Assembly (NCBI GenBank): GCA_016788885.1
Contig: JAEURX010000038.1
Coordinates: forward strand, 90,799-154,798
Direction of reading: 5' to 3'
Length of the DNA: 64,000 nucleotides
Origin: Nitrospira sp.
GTDB lineage: Bacteria; Nitrospirota; Nitrospiria; Nitrospirales; Nitrospiraceae
A model generated the notes under the pieces. The model saw only the letters and a list, made by a program, of their open reading frames with translations. It was not told the DNA's origin and did no database searches. Shown here piece after piece: positions 30,051 through 39,100 of this stretch (its first letter is position 1; every line of letters begins with the position of its first letter). Made by a program: the position numbers and the translations under genes.

Positions 30051-30656
30051 CTACGCGTTTCCACTCTGGGATTGGCGCCCCCGCAACATGCGGAACGGAC
30101 TGGGCGCCTGCTCAGGCGGGCAACCACAGCGGCGCTCGTTCAAATTCTGTCCACATTGGGAGCACAGTCCGAGACACTCCTCTCGACACAAGGGCTGCAT
30201 CGGAGCGGCCAGAATCACCTGCTCACGCAACATCGGGGCCAAATCGAGATGGTCCCCTTGGTACCAATACATTTCGTCTTCTTCGTCGGCTTCCTCCACA
30301 GGCTCGACCGGTTGCGCGTCGCGTCTCGCACGCTTCCGGCCCTGCTCTGCCGGAGCCGATTTAGAGGGAGCGCCGACCTGCGGAAGATACTCTGCATAGA
30401 GATTGACGTACAGAGGATCAGCATAATCCGCAAGACACCGGACACACTGTCGGATTGCCGTGCCCTCCAGCGTGCCGGTCACACTGATCGGACCGTCCTG
30501 CCTGGCGAGTTCCAGGTGAATATCGAGCGATCCCTCGAACGTGTCTTCCGACTCATTCAAACCCAACTGTGCCCCTGTCGCCGCACACGACACAGTCAAG
30601 CCATCCGGGCCGATATCGGCAATCGCTGGGTTGAGCATATCCATGGGCATGGTCAT
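30051..30656 (-). CDS. yceD: DUF177/YceD family protein
   Basis: The protein (201 residues from 30656) has the YceD pattern of a central GTLEGTAIRQCVRCLADYA and a C-terminal LCREECLGLCSQCGQNLNER. The middle is acidic (EPVEEADEEDEMYW). YceD is almost always next to rpmF and has been linked to 23S rRNA or ribosome assembly in plants and bacteria; the exact role is unsettled. The frame is open to 30731. Four close ATGs (30656, 30650, 30644, 30638) are possible starts, none with a clear ribosome-binding site. Confidence 0.88.
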   Translation of the reverse strand: MTMPMDMLNPAIADIGPDGLTVSCAATGAQLGLNESEDTFEGSLDIHLELARQDGPISVTGTLEGTAIRQCVRCLADYADPLYVNLYAEYLPQVGAPSKSAPAEQGRKRARRDAQPVEPVEEADEEDEMYWYQGDHLDLAPMLREQVILAAPMQPLCREECLGLCSQCGQNLNERRCGCPPEQAPSPFRMLRGRQSQSGNA

Positions 30657-30740
30657 CACAGAAAGCACTGCCGCTAACCGAGACGGACGAGAGACTACGC
30701 CGCCGAGTGATCCAAGACGAACCAACAGCAACCCCTCGCC

Positions 30741-30998
30741 TTACCGCTCTTCTGCGAAACTGACCAGCGCAATCTGTCGCGCCCGCTTGACCGCCACCGT
30801 CAACACGCGTTGGTGCTGCAGGCAATTGCCGGAAATGCGGCGTGGGACAATCCGTCCCCGCTCGGTCAAAAAATTCCGCAAGAGGCCGATGTCCTTGAAA
30901 TCAATCGGGGCTTTGTCGACGCAAAACCGGCACGGTTTCCGGCGCTGAAAAAACCGACCGCCGCCCCCTCCGCTGTTTCCACGATCTCCTCGTTCCAT
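30741..30998 (-). CDS. rpsR: 30S ribosomal protein S18
   Basis: This 85-residue protein has the S18 core [20 protein letters not shown] followed by [19 protein letters not shown] Gly-rich N-terminus precedes RRKPCRFC. It is third in rpsF-ssb-rpsR. Confidence 0.97.
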   Translation of the reverse strand: MERGDRGNSGGGGGRFFQRRKPCRFCVDKAPIDFKDIGLLRNFLTERGRIVPRRISGNCLQHQRVLTVAVKRARQIALVSFAEER

Positions 30999-31013
30999 GA
31001 TCGCCTCCGTCTC

Positions 31014-31409
31014 CTACAACTGTTCGTCTTCGTATGAAGGTGGTTCTTCATGAAAGCCGCCGCCCTCGCCTCCGGCCTCGCCACGCTTCGGTAGAAAGGT
31101 CACACCTTGGGCCACGACTTCGTGCTTGCTACGTTTCTGGCCGTCTTCCGTCTCCCACCGGCGCTGCTGCAGACGCCCGTCGATGATCACCCCGTTGCCT
31201 TTGCTCAGGTATTGCCCACAATGTTCGGCCTGTTTGCCGAAGACGACGATGTCGATGAAGCAGACTTCTTCCTTCAGCTCCTCGCCTTGCTTGAAGCGTC
31301 GACTGGTCGCCAAGCCGAAACTGGCGACCGGCGTCCCGCTTGGCGTATACCGCAGCTCAGGATTCCGGGTCAGATTTCCGACCAGAATAACTTTATTGAA
31401 CCCCGCCAA
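31014..31409 (-). CDS. ssb: Single-stranded DNA-binding protein
   Basis: The 131-residue protein has the OB-fold features FNKVILVGNLTRNPELRYTP and VVFGKQAEHCGQYLSKGN. The start is TTG, supported by AAGGAG six bases upstream, and overlaps rpsF by 17 bases. The C-terminus is Gly-rich but ends SYEDEQL. It lacks the DDIPF-type acidic tip with terminal Pro-Phe that most bacterial SSBs use to recruit repair and replication proteins. The ribosomal operon context identifies it as the main ssb locus, though another copy may exist elsewhere. Confidence 0.95.
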   Translation of the reverse strand: MAGFNKVILVGNLTRNPELRYTPSGTPVASFGLATSRRFKQGEELKEEVCFIDIVVFGKQAEHCGQYLSKGNGVIIDGRLQQRRWETEDGQKRSKHEVVAQGVTFLPKRGEAGGEGGGFHEEPPSYEDEQL

Positions 31410-31752
31410 CGGTGGCTCCTTGTGCGGCTGGTGTGGCCACGGGGGCGCCTCTGGGCGGAGCAGGCTCCTGCTCCAATTTCACCGTGAGGAACTTGATGAT
31501 GGAGTCTTCAAGCCGATAGGCGCGTTCTAGTTCGGCGATAGTCGAACCAGGCCCCTGGAAATAGAAATACACGTAGGTGCCCTTCCGTTCACGCTTGATT
31601 TCATACGCAAGCTTCTTGCGGCCCCAATTCTCGGCCCGGACGAGGTTGGCGCCGTTCTTTGTCACGGTGCCCTTCATCTTTTCAATCAGCGCAGTGGTTT
31701 CTTCGTCGCTTAAAGTCGGACGAATAATGAACAGGGACTCGTAGAGCTCCAT
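31393..31752 (-). CDS. rpsF: 30S ribosomal protein S6
   Basis: The 119-residue protein has YESLFIIRPTLSDEE, GRKKLAYEIKRERKGTYVYF and a Pro/Ala-rich C-terminal extension (QEPAPPRGAPVATPAAQG). It is first in the ribosomal run and has a clear promoter upstream. Confidence 0.97.
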   Translation of the reverse strand: MELYESLFIIRPTLSDEETTALIEKMKGTVTKNGANLVRAENWGRKKLAYEIKRERKGTYVYFYFQGPGSTIAELERAYRLEDSIIKFLTVKLEQEPAPPRGAPVATPAAQGATVGGVQ

Positions 31753-31834
31753 GCAGATTCCTCCTGAACAATGGCCCCCATTCGCAGATGGGAGCGAGGT
31801 GTAGGCATGCCGGTCCAGCCGACATGAGCCGTGG

Positions 31835-31864
31835 AAAATATCATACGAATTTCAAACCTGTCAA
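31835..31864 (-). promoter_or_regulatory. Sigma-70-like promoter of rpsF-ssb-rpsR
   Basis: On the minus strand TTGACA (31859-31864) is followed after 18 bases by TATTTT (31835-31840); GATATT and ATATTT at spacings of 16 and 17 overlap it. It lies about 80 bases before the rpsF start, in the only gap upstream. Confidence 0.55.
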
Positions 31865-31931
31865 CCATGCCGCTCCCCCGAGACGCTCTCTGATCGGTCG
31901 TTTCACAGCTCCGACCTTCCGGGATGAGGCG

Positions 31932-33551
31932 TCATGGATCCCCTTCCGGCATCATCCAATCCGTCAATGGTGAAACGTACGGCGGATTTTGGGTCAGACC
32001 GACAACTTTTGATGCCACATGTCCCAAACGACGCTGCGCTCCAAACGTCACGGAAAACCCTGCACCGGTGTCCTGGTCGAGAAATGTCTCCAGCGCTTCA
32101 ATGACCGCATGACGACTGAGGTCTCGACCAGCCCGCTTGAGTGATTCGCCCAGCACCGATACGGCACCCTGGCTCATACGAGCAAAGCCGACACTTGTTA
32201 CGGTAGCCTGCTCACTCAACGCCCGCAACGATGTCAGCTCCCGCTCCGTAGGAGGGTCGATCGGGGTTACGAGCACTACCCGCGAGCGAAGACCGGACGG
32301 AACGGTATGAGCGTGTGCGCCCACCATGCCGATCGCACTCAGCACAATCGGCGAAAGTTCCCGACGGGCAAGTTCATTGGCCATCGAGACAAGACCTTCT
32401 CCGTCTCCTATGAACAGGACGGCATCGATTCCCTGCTGTTCCAATTGCGTGACAAGAGCCACAACATCCTGGCGCCCTTTTGAATATTCATAATTCATGG
32501 CTAGATTCAAGCCATGATGCCGAACTTGCGCCAGCGCCCCCCGCAACGCCTCGCCGTTTCCTCCCCCGTTCCTATGCACGAGTGCCAAACGAGGCTGTGA
32601 TGTGCCCGTGAGGGCCTTCGCTCGGGACGCAAAAAAATCGAGCAATGATCGGAATTGAAGATCGAAACCAGGCAAGGCATAAAATAGGGAAGGGCTAGGC
32701 GGATCATATAGCTGGGGGGATTGAGTCAGAGGAAAAATCGAGGGGATATGGTACTGCTCCAGGCGCTCACGGGCGCCTACCTCTCCCGCCGGCTCAAAGC
32801 TTCCCACGAGGGCGAAGACGTGATGTGTCTCGATGAGGCGAGCAACGGCCTGCTCCGTGAGTGCAGGCTCCCCCCGGGAATCTTCCACAATCAACTCGAT
32901 GTGCCGGCCGTACACACCCCCCTGCTCGTTCAGACGCTGTATAGCCCCTCTCAAGATCGCGGCCACATCCTGGCCTATCCGTGCAAGCGGCCCCGTCAAG
33001 GGGAGCGCCGCTCCGACCGTGACAGCAGTCGCGGTCACTCCGAGATCCGTGTCCGACTCCCCTCCGATCCGGTTCAAATACGCGATCACCCCTGCCAATT
33101 GGTCGGAGGTTAGCTGATACCGCGGCATACTCGGGTGTAACGCATGGTGGGACGCATCAATGCCTTGCGTGATGGCGTTCGCCAGCCCCTCGTCCGTGTA
33201 TCCGGGACGAGCCCCTCCGGCACTGACACCTTCCCGCGCCTGCCTGAGCGCCAGTGGCGTGAGAGGAGGGACTCGCAGCCCCCCCTCTTGCGTTCCCTGT
33301 CCACGGTGGCCATGACACCCCGCGCACCGAAAAAGAGTCGGCGGCAGGCCTCCCTTGACTCCCTCCAAGCTCACGCGAACATGATCCGCATGTCCGTCCG
33401 CGCCATACTGATAGAAATCGCGCCCCTGCCGCTCCTGTGGCGTGAGCGGATCGATCCATGCCGCGGTCGAAGGCCGCACCATACAACACACCACCATGAA
33501 CAGGCCGACGGTAACACAGACTCTGGGCACTCGGAGCAGTCGACGAGCCAT
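31932..33551 (-). CDS. Cytochrome c - periplasmic binding protein fusion
   Basis: The 539-residue protein has a signal peptide (VCVTVGLFMVVCCMV). A class-I cytochrome c domain comes next, with the haem motif CAGCH at residues 76-80 and a likely axial Met142 in HPSMPRY. From about residue 172 a Leu/Ile/Val-type ABC substrate-binding domain follows (VGAALPLTGPLARIGQDV, GGVYGRHIELIVEDS, FALVGSFEPAG). No ABC permease or ATPase is nearby, so the binding domain is more likely a sensor or docking module than part of a transporter. It is the last gene of the multicopper-oxidase operon, ten bases after the SCO gene. It may accept electrons from the oxidase, which is inference. Confidence 0.9.
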   Translation of the reverse strand: MARRLLRVPRVCVTVGLFMVVCCMVRPSTAAWIDPLTPQERQGRDFYQYGADGHADHVRVSLEGVKGGLPPTLFRCAGCHGHRGQGTQEGGLRVPPLTPLALRQAREGVSAGGARPGYTDEGLANAITQGIDASHHALHPSMPRYQLTSDQLAGVIAYLNRIGGESDTDLGVTATAVTVGAALPLTGPLARIGQDVAAILRGAIQRLNEQGGVYGRHIELIVEDSRGEPALTEQAVARLIETHHVFALVGSFEPAGEVGARERLEQYHIPSIFPLTQSPQLYDPPSPSLFYALPGFDLQFRSLLDFFASRAKALTGTSQPRLALVHRNGGGNGEALRGALAQVRHHGLNLAMNYEYSKGRQDVVALVTQLEQQGIDAVLFIGDGEGLVSMANELARRELSPIVLSAIGMVGAHAHTVPSGLRSRVVLVTPIDPPTERELTSLRALSEQATVTSVGFARMSQGAVSVLGESLKRAGRDLSRHAVIEALETFLDQDTGAGFSVTFGAQRRLGHVASKVVGLTQNPPYVSPLTDWMMPEGDP

Positions 33552-33561
33552 GATGCAGGAC

Positions 33562-34152
33562 CTATTGAGCGACGTCAGAGGGAATGGGGTCGGGTCGGCC
33601 GACGGCAGCGTCGAGGCGTTCCATTACCATCGGAACAGAGGCCTCGCCGTACAGGCGCGTCCATGTCCCAGCGGCTTCGTTTCCAATGACCACGATGGCC
33701 GGATGGTCCGCTTTGTTCGATGCGAAGACCTGCAGGGATGCCAAAATGCGGGCGACATCTGCCGGGGTGCCGGTGAGGAAGCGCCATCCCTTCCCCGCGC
33801 CAAATTGCGCGGCATAGGCTTTGAGTCGGGACGGCCGGTCGTGGACGGGGTCGACAGTCACAGATAGTAGGGTAACCGGTTGGTCCGTTGCTCGTACCCG
33901 GTGGTACACACCGCTCAGCAACCCGGTTGCCGCAGGGCAACTGGTGTTACAGGTCGTGTACATGAAGTTGATGACCACAATGTTCCCCTTCACCAAATCC
34001 TTATAGAAGCGGTGCGCGATACCGTCTTGGTCGATCACCTCGACATCGGGAATGGAAGGCAGGGTGACATCGGACCAGGCCGGCGCGGCAACCGCGCTAC
34101 ACAACCACACCATCATCATGACGGCAACGTTCCTCAGCCTCATCAAGCACAT
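33562..34152 (-). CDS. SCO1/SenC-type copper chaperone
   Basis: The protein (196 residues from 34152) has a signal peptide (MRLRNVAVMMMVWLCSAV). A thioredoxin-like fold follows, with the copper-binding CNTSCP motif after VVINFMYTT and the downstream His in KADHPAIVVIG. SCO proteins deliver Cu(I) to copper enzymes such as cytochrome oxidase CuA. Here the gene lies four bases after the beta-propeller gene and two genes after a giant copper oxidase, so metallation of that oxidase is the likely job. ATGs at 34152 and 34143 are both plausible; the frame is open to 34293. Confidence 0.9.
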   Translation of the reverse strand: MCLMRLRNVAVMMMVWLCSAVAAPAWSDVTLPSIPDVEVIDQDGIAHRFYKDLVKGNIVVINFMYTTCNTSCPAATGLLSGVYHRVRATDQPVTLLSVTVDPVHDRPSRLKAYAAQFGAGKGWRFLTGTPADVARILASLQVFASNKADHPAIVVIGNEAAGTWTRLYGEASVPMVMERLDAAVGRPDPIPSDVAQ

Positions 34153-34156
34153 GCCC

Positions 34157-36133
34157 TCATGGCTTTCCCGCCTCTCCCAGAGCCTCCGGAGAAGACGACA
34201 TCGGTGGCCCGACCGTGAGCAGAACGGGACGGCTATCTGCAAAACGCACCTGCCTGGAGGATGATTGCACCAGCACCCGATATTCTCCCGCATGCGGAAA
34301 AGACTGTGTGATCACATAGTGTCCGGCGTGTTCTTCTTTGGCCCACCGTCGTTGTTGCCATGTGCCCGGCGGCTCGAAGAGCAATACCTGCACGTCATGG
34401 AGTCCCGTGACCGGCTCCTGAGTATCGGCATCCAGCAAGTCGAACGACAAGGAGGCTGGAACGTGCGCCGGCACGAGTTTGCCCTCAAACCGCACCTGAA
34501 TACGTCCCGGTCGAGCGCTCGGCTCCCCGGCCGTGGACATCGGGGATTGCTGAACCGCCACCTGAAAACAGTGGGACACGCGAGGTTGGTCAAGTAACAC
34601 GGGAACGTCGAATCGACCGGAGTGCGGAAGCGTCACGGTCGCCTGGTACACCCCGGGAGTCAGCTCTTTCAGGCTTCGATCCAGCACGAGGATGCCACGC
34701 GGCATCCGACGGTAATTCGAAAAGGTCCCCGTCGGAGCCATCATGCCTTCCTGATAATAATGGAGCGTCGCATCCGGTGCATTGGCGATCATCACGGCAT
34801 TGCCTTCGGGTGTCGCGACAATCATAGGGGCAACACCCAGTTCCTGCGGCGCGGCACTCGGCGCTTGCCGTCCGGCCTGCACATCCAGTGGAGCCAGCTT
34901 TCCCTTCCGAGCCTCACGGAGATCGAGGAGGGTGAACTTTTCCGATTCGATGCCACGCACATAGGCATACCGTTGCGTGAACACGATTTGATCCGGATCT
35001 TTGACCACCTTCGTGGTGGCCGTCACCGTGTTCGTGGCGGTATCGATGATGGACAGGCTGCTCTCGACTTGATTGACGGCAAAGACAAAGCGCCCCTGAG
35101 GCTCCACAGCCAAGGCGACGACGCCCGGCGCCAGGGACATCTGAGCGACAGGGCGATGTGTCGAGGGATCAATCGCCACAATCTCCGAGCCATTGACCCC
35201 TCCGACGTACATCCGACGGGCAGCGCTGCTGTAAGTCAATGCCACAGGTGTCTTGCCGACCGGCACCGACGCCACAGGCGCCAAGACCTGGGTATCGATC
35301 ACCGACACCGTGTCGCTCTGGCTATTCGTCACATACATGAATCGACCGTCGGGAACAGCCGCCAATGTATGAAGTCCTCGTCCTACCGTTATGGACTCAA
35401 GGAGCCTGTGGTTTTCCCCGTCAAGCACCGCTACCTGATGTGTTCCGTCCAGGCCGACCCAAAGCCGGCGGCTATCGGGCTCCCAGAGGATTCGTCCCGG
35501 GCGTGCTCCCTCTCCAACGGCAATGGTCTGGGTGAGCTTGCGGGTTCGCGTCTCGATCACCGCGACGGCGTCTGCATCCGGAATCGTCACATACAGATAC
35601 GTCTGATCGGGACTGAGGACCCAATCCGCCCCGACACCTGGCAGCGTGACAAGACTTTCCAACTTGGTCGCGCTAAACTCCAGCTGCGGGTCGATCACCG
35701 ATACCGTCTTGTCGTGATTCAGCGTCACAATCACATAGCGATTCAAGTCGATCTCGGCGCGGGCACTCAAGCGTCCACCGGCCAGCCGACGGACCTTCTC
35801 GTAGCAGGTGACTTCATCAGCCGCCATCTCAGAAGGCCGACCCGTCATCCACCCCTTTGGACGTATCCCCACCACAGGAGATCCACTCCTGGCATCCATG
35901 AGCGCGACCCTGACCGTGGCGAGTTGACCGGCGGTCAACTCCTTCCCGGTTCCCGATGCGCTGTTCAGAGGAGCAACGGTCAGCTCAATTGCGAGACCGT
36001 TCTGTTCATACCGTTGCACAGCAGAGGGCAGCGCAGACTCTGTTGCGCCAACTACCACAGGGGCTGCTGCGAGCAGAAAGGTCGGAATACTTCCGCTCGC
36101 CGCGACCAGGAAGTTGCGTATGGTTTGTCTCAT
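34157..36133 (-). CDS. Secreted YVTN-type beta-propeller protein
   Basis: The 658-residue protein has a signal peptide-like N-terminus (FLVAASGSIPTFLLAAAPVV). A beta-sandwich-like region (IELTVAPLNSASGTGKELTA) precedes a seven-bladed-type propeller of YVTN repeats, for example GRFMYVTNSQSDTVSVIDTQ, YLYVTIPDADAVAVIETR and VSVIDPQLEF. Two more beta domains follow (VQVLLFEPPG, PHAGEYRVLV). The start overlaps the oxidase stop by four bases (ATGA), so its amount is coupled to the oxidase. Propellers of this kind often act as protein-docking platforms, but no enzymatic motif is evident. The frame is open to 36175. Confidence 0.85.
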   Translation of the reverse strand: MRQTIRNFLVAASGSIPTFLLAAAPVVVGATESALPSAVQRYEQNGLAIELTVAPLNSASGTGKELTAGQLATVRVALMDARSGSPVVGIRPKGWMTGRPSEMAADEVTCYEKVRRLAGGRLSARAEIDLNRYVIVTLNHDKTVSVIDPQLEFSATKLESLVTLPGVGADWVLSPDQTYLYVTIPDADAVAVIETRTRKLTQTIAVGEGARPGRILWEPDSRRLWVGLDGTHQVAVLDGENHRLLESITVGRGLHTLAAVPDGRFMYVTNSQSDTVSVIDTQVLAPVASVPVGKTPVALTYSSAARRMYVGGVNGSEIVAIDPSTHRPVAQMSLAPGVVALAVEPQGRFVFAVNQVESSLSIIDTATNTVTATTKVVKDPDQIVFTQRYAYVRGIESEKFTLLDLREARKGKLAPLDVQAGRQAPSAAPQELGVAPMIVATPEGNAVMIANAPDATLHYYQEGMMAPTGTFSNYRRMPRGILVLDRSLKELTPGVYQATVTLPHSGRFDVPVLLDQPRVSHCFQVAVQQSPMSTAGEPSARPGRIQVRFEGKLVPAHVPASLSFDLLDADTQEPVTGLHDVQVLLFEPPGTWQQRRWAKEEHAGHYVITQSFPHAGEYRVLVQSSSRQVRFADSRPVLLTVGPPMSSSPEALGEAGKP

Positions 36134-39100
36134 GGTTGCGTAACCGGAGTCTCGTTCGACGCCTGAACTTTGCACAGGTCCGACGAGGCCACTTTGCTCG
36201 TCTCATACCCGAAGAGATTTCCGGCCCAGGCCCAATCCGGTTGATACGAGCGCAGCCCGGGGTTCTCCTCAACTCGGAAGATGCCCCACAATCCGCCGCC
36301 GAACATGAACCCCTCTTGCGTGCGGTAGAGATAGTCGCCCGGAACCTTACAATCCCCTCCGGCCGTTGTCAGAATGTTCACGTTGCGGCCCGGCCCAATG
36401 CCTCCGGCCGATCCGACTCGCGTCAGGCCATCCTGATTCCAGCCCATGGTTTTCGACGCATCGATCCATGGACTCGGCACCCAGTCGTGGCCGAAAACGG
36501 TGAAGCCGTGCTGCCGTGGATGCCCTCCTGGATGTACCACCCGGAACCGCACCGGCTCTCCGGCCTTAGCGGTAAAGATCGGCGTTTCAGGATCACAATA
36601 TTTTTTCCCCATAAAATCAGCCTCGCACCGGAAATGCGGAACCGTGGAGCTCAAGACATTCGACCAATCGAACTGGCTCATCGTCTCCGGCTCATCGGCT
36701 GCATTGGCGCCTAATCTCGCCCAGAGCGGCTCCGAGCGATAGTTGAACCCCTTCTGCCCGGAATCTTCGGAGTCGTCCCCGTTCCGAAGATTGGGAATGG
36801 GCTGCCCATACTGCTGGACGCTCAGGTTGTCCTGATACAGCAGCACCATTTCTTTGAATCGATACAACTGTCCGGAGTCCACCTTGGGCTCGACGGGGCA
36901 GACCCGGTGTTTCAGATGTCTCCCCTGCCGGCCTGATGCCGACTCCGGCTTCCAATAGGTCACCACCGCTTCGGCGTTGCCCGTCGACGGCACGGTCTCC
37001 CAGCGCGAGCATTGCGGCTCGATGAGTAAGGCGCCGATCGCCCCGTGGGACGCATGTTTGATGACATCTCCCATATCCTGCAAGCCGATGGCTCCAAACT
37101 CATGCGGGATGCCCACGATGCGAGTCCCCTTCTCATTGGTCACGATGTCGCCGGCGTACCAGAGGTAGGTCTTGCTGGCACCCGGCGCGACGGTGGAATC
37201 ATCATTGAGTCCCACATGCGCACCGTCGCTCTTCAGCAGGTTATAGTCCACCAGCTGGGGGTGTAATCCGACCCGGCTCGACGAACGTACCTGATTAAAC
37301 GAGAACCCCGAGACGATCGGGGGTACCATGTTGTAGCTCCAGGTTTCCGGATGATCGGGGCCATCCTGCATGACCGCAGGGAGGTGGTTGGTCAGGGTGA
37401 CACGGATGCAGTCGCCGGCCCGGGCGCGAAGGATGAGCGGCTCCGACCGCTTGCTCCCCGATCGCAGCATGGCTTTCTCGCTGGATTCCACGAAGATAAT
37501 CGCATTGGGATCTGCAATACCGAAATGCTCGTTGTAGAACAGCTTTCCGCCTGGTAACAGGTCCTTGGCCAACCAGGCTTCCACCTCGTAAGAGCGGGAT
37601 AGCAAGGTCTGACCGCCCTTCTGACAGAACGCCTCCAGCGCATCGGTCGGCGCGGCGTTCGATCCCGCGTCATCACCGGCGTCGTCATCTGAGACCTCCA
37701 GCCTTTCGCGATCCAACAGCTCGTCGAGATTCTGCATGAACGCCGACGCCAGGACATCATGCGTTTTCTCCGTATTGCCCGGCAAGCGAACAAGGCCCTG
37801 TTCATCCTCCGTACGGGGATAGACACGCATCAGTCCCCACTGACCATCCCACAGATTGTCCGTCGCGGCTGAGGAGTAGAGATGATCGATCGGTTTGCGC
37901 TCGCCTGCTCCGCCGAGCGATTTGTTTCCATCGCTTCGGCCGAACGGCATAAAATCCACCACGCGATCGTTGAATTCGAAATGCTCGGAAATCCCGATAG
38001 TCTGGGCATTCACATAGCCTGTGTTCAGACTATCCGGCTGGGCCAGCCATTTGGAGCCATGCATCGTGAAGACATGTTGTTCCTCCTGGGCTCCCTGAAT
38101 CAGCCGAATCTGAACGTGATCGCCTTCATAGGCTCGCAGGAGCGGTGTCGCCGGATCACCTGGCGTACGCCCCTTACCGATAGGCTCGGTAAACAGACGC
38201 TCGTCTACAGACTTTTGTTCCTTATGAACAGTTGAACTGAACACATGCGCCAGATCACCGCGCTCCTGATCGACGGGCAACTGCGTGAACTGATTGCCCG
38301 CTTTGTCCTGCGTCGCGATGCGCAACGGAATCGGTTCGTTCCTGTAATTGATCAATTGGGTGCCGGGATCTTTTGTCGAGATGCCTTCCGGCACAGGAAT
38401 ACGGCCGGGGAGAATAGGCGTCTGTAACCCACCTTCGATCTGACTCGGTGGGTTCACCGGTTGATTCTCCTTGTCGTAGACAATCGCAAAATCCGCAAAG
38501 GCCAGATTGAATTCCCGGCCGGTTCGATCGGCGTCGATACTGCCCTTGGAATCGAGCGCGTCACTGCACACGACCCCGTCCTTGCCCGGAGTGATGCAGG
38601 TCTTACCGTGACTTCGCACGATCACGTTCGCGGCATAGGAGGTCGGACCGCCGTCCTTGCGCCCATTCACCGGCTCAGGAACACCTGTGGCATCGGTTCC
38701 CCCCATCACTCGGCCATCCGGGAAATACCATTTTGAATTTCTCGGCTCGACCACCAGCGCGGCATAAAACCCGTGGTGCTGATGCGAACTCGGGCCGAAA
38801 TGGTCGTGAGTGAACACCGTGCGCATCGTGCGATCTTTGGTGCCCTTGTCGCCAGGCTTTCCGTTCAGCACCGGGTCCGCCCACCATCGCTGCGTCGTGG
38901 TCTGCGCTCCACACCAGGGATGACCGACAGGATCGTGATCATCTGCCTCTTTTCCGGTGATATCGCTGCACAGACCGCGGGAGTCCCCTGCCATGGCGCC
39001 GTTCTCAGTGGCTCCGAGTTGTCCTTTACGAAGGAAGAGCCGATGGGTGCGAGGCTTGAGCCGCTGCGCGGGATTCGTCTTGTTGTAGGCCTGGATTCTT

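Noticed and set aside
31932..33551. Ordinary branched-chain amino-acid transporter subunit
   Set aside because: The N-terminal haem domain and the absence of permease and ATPase genes argue against a simple transport role.
34622..36166. 514-codon open frame on the plus strand
   Set aside because: It lies fully antisense to the YVTN propeller gene, has shuffled His/Arg-rich composition and no family motif, and no ribosome-binding site. It is a GC-rich shadow frame.
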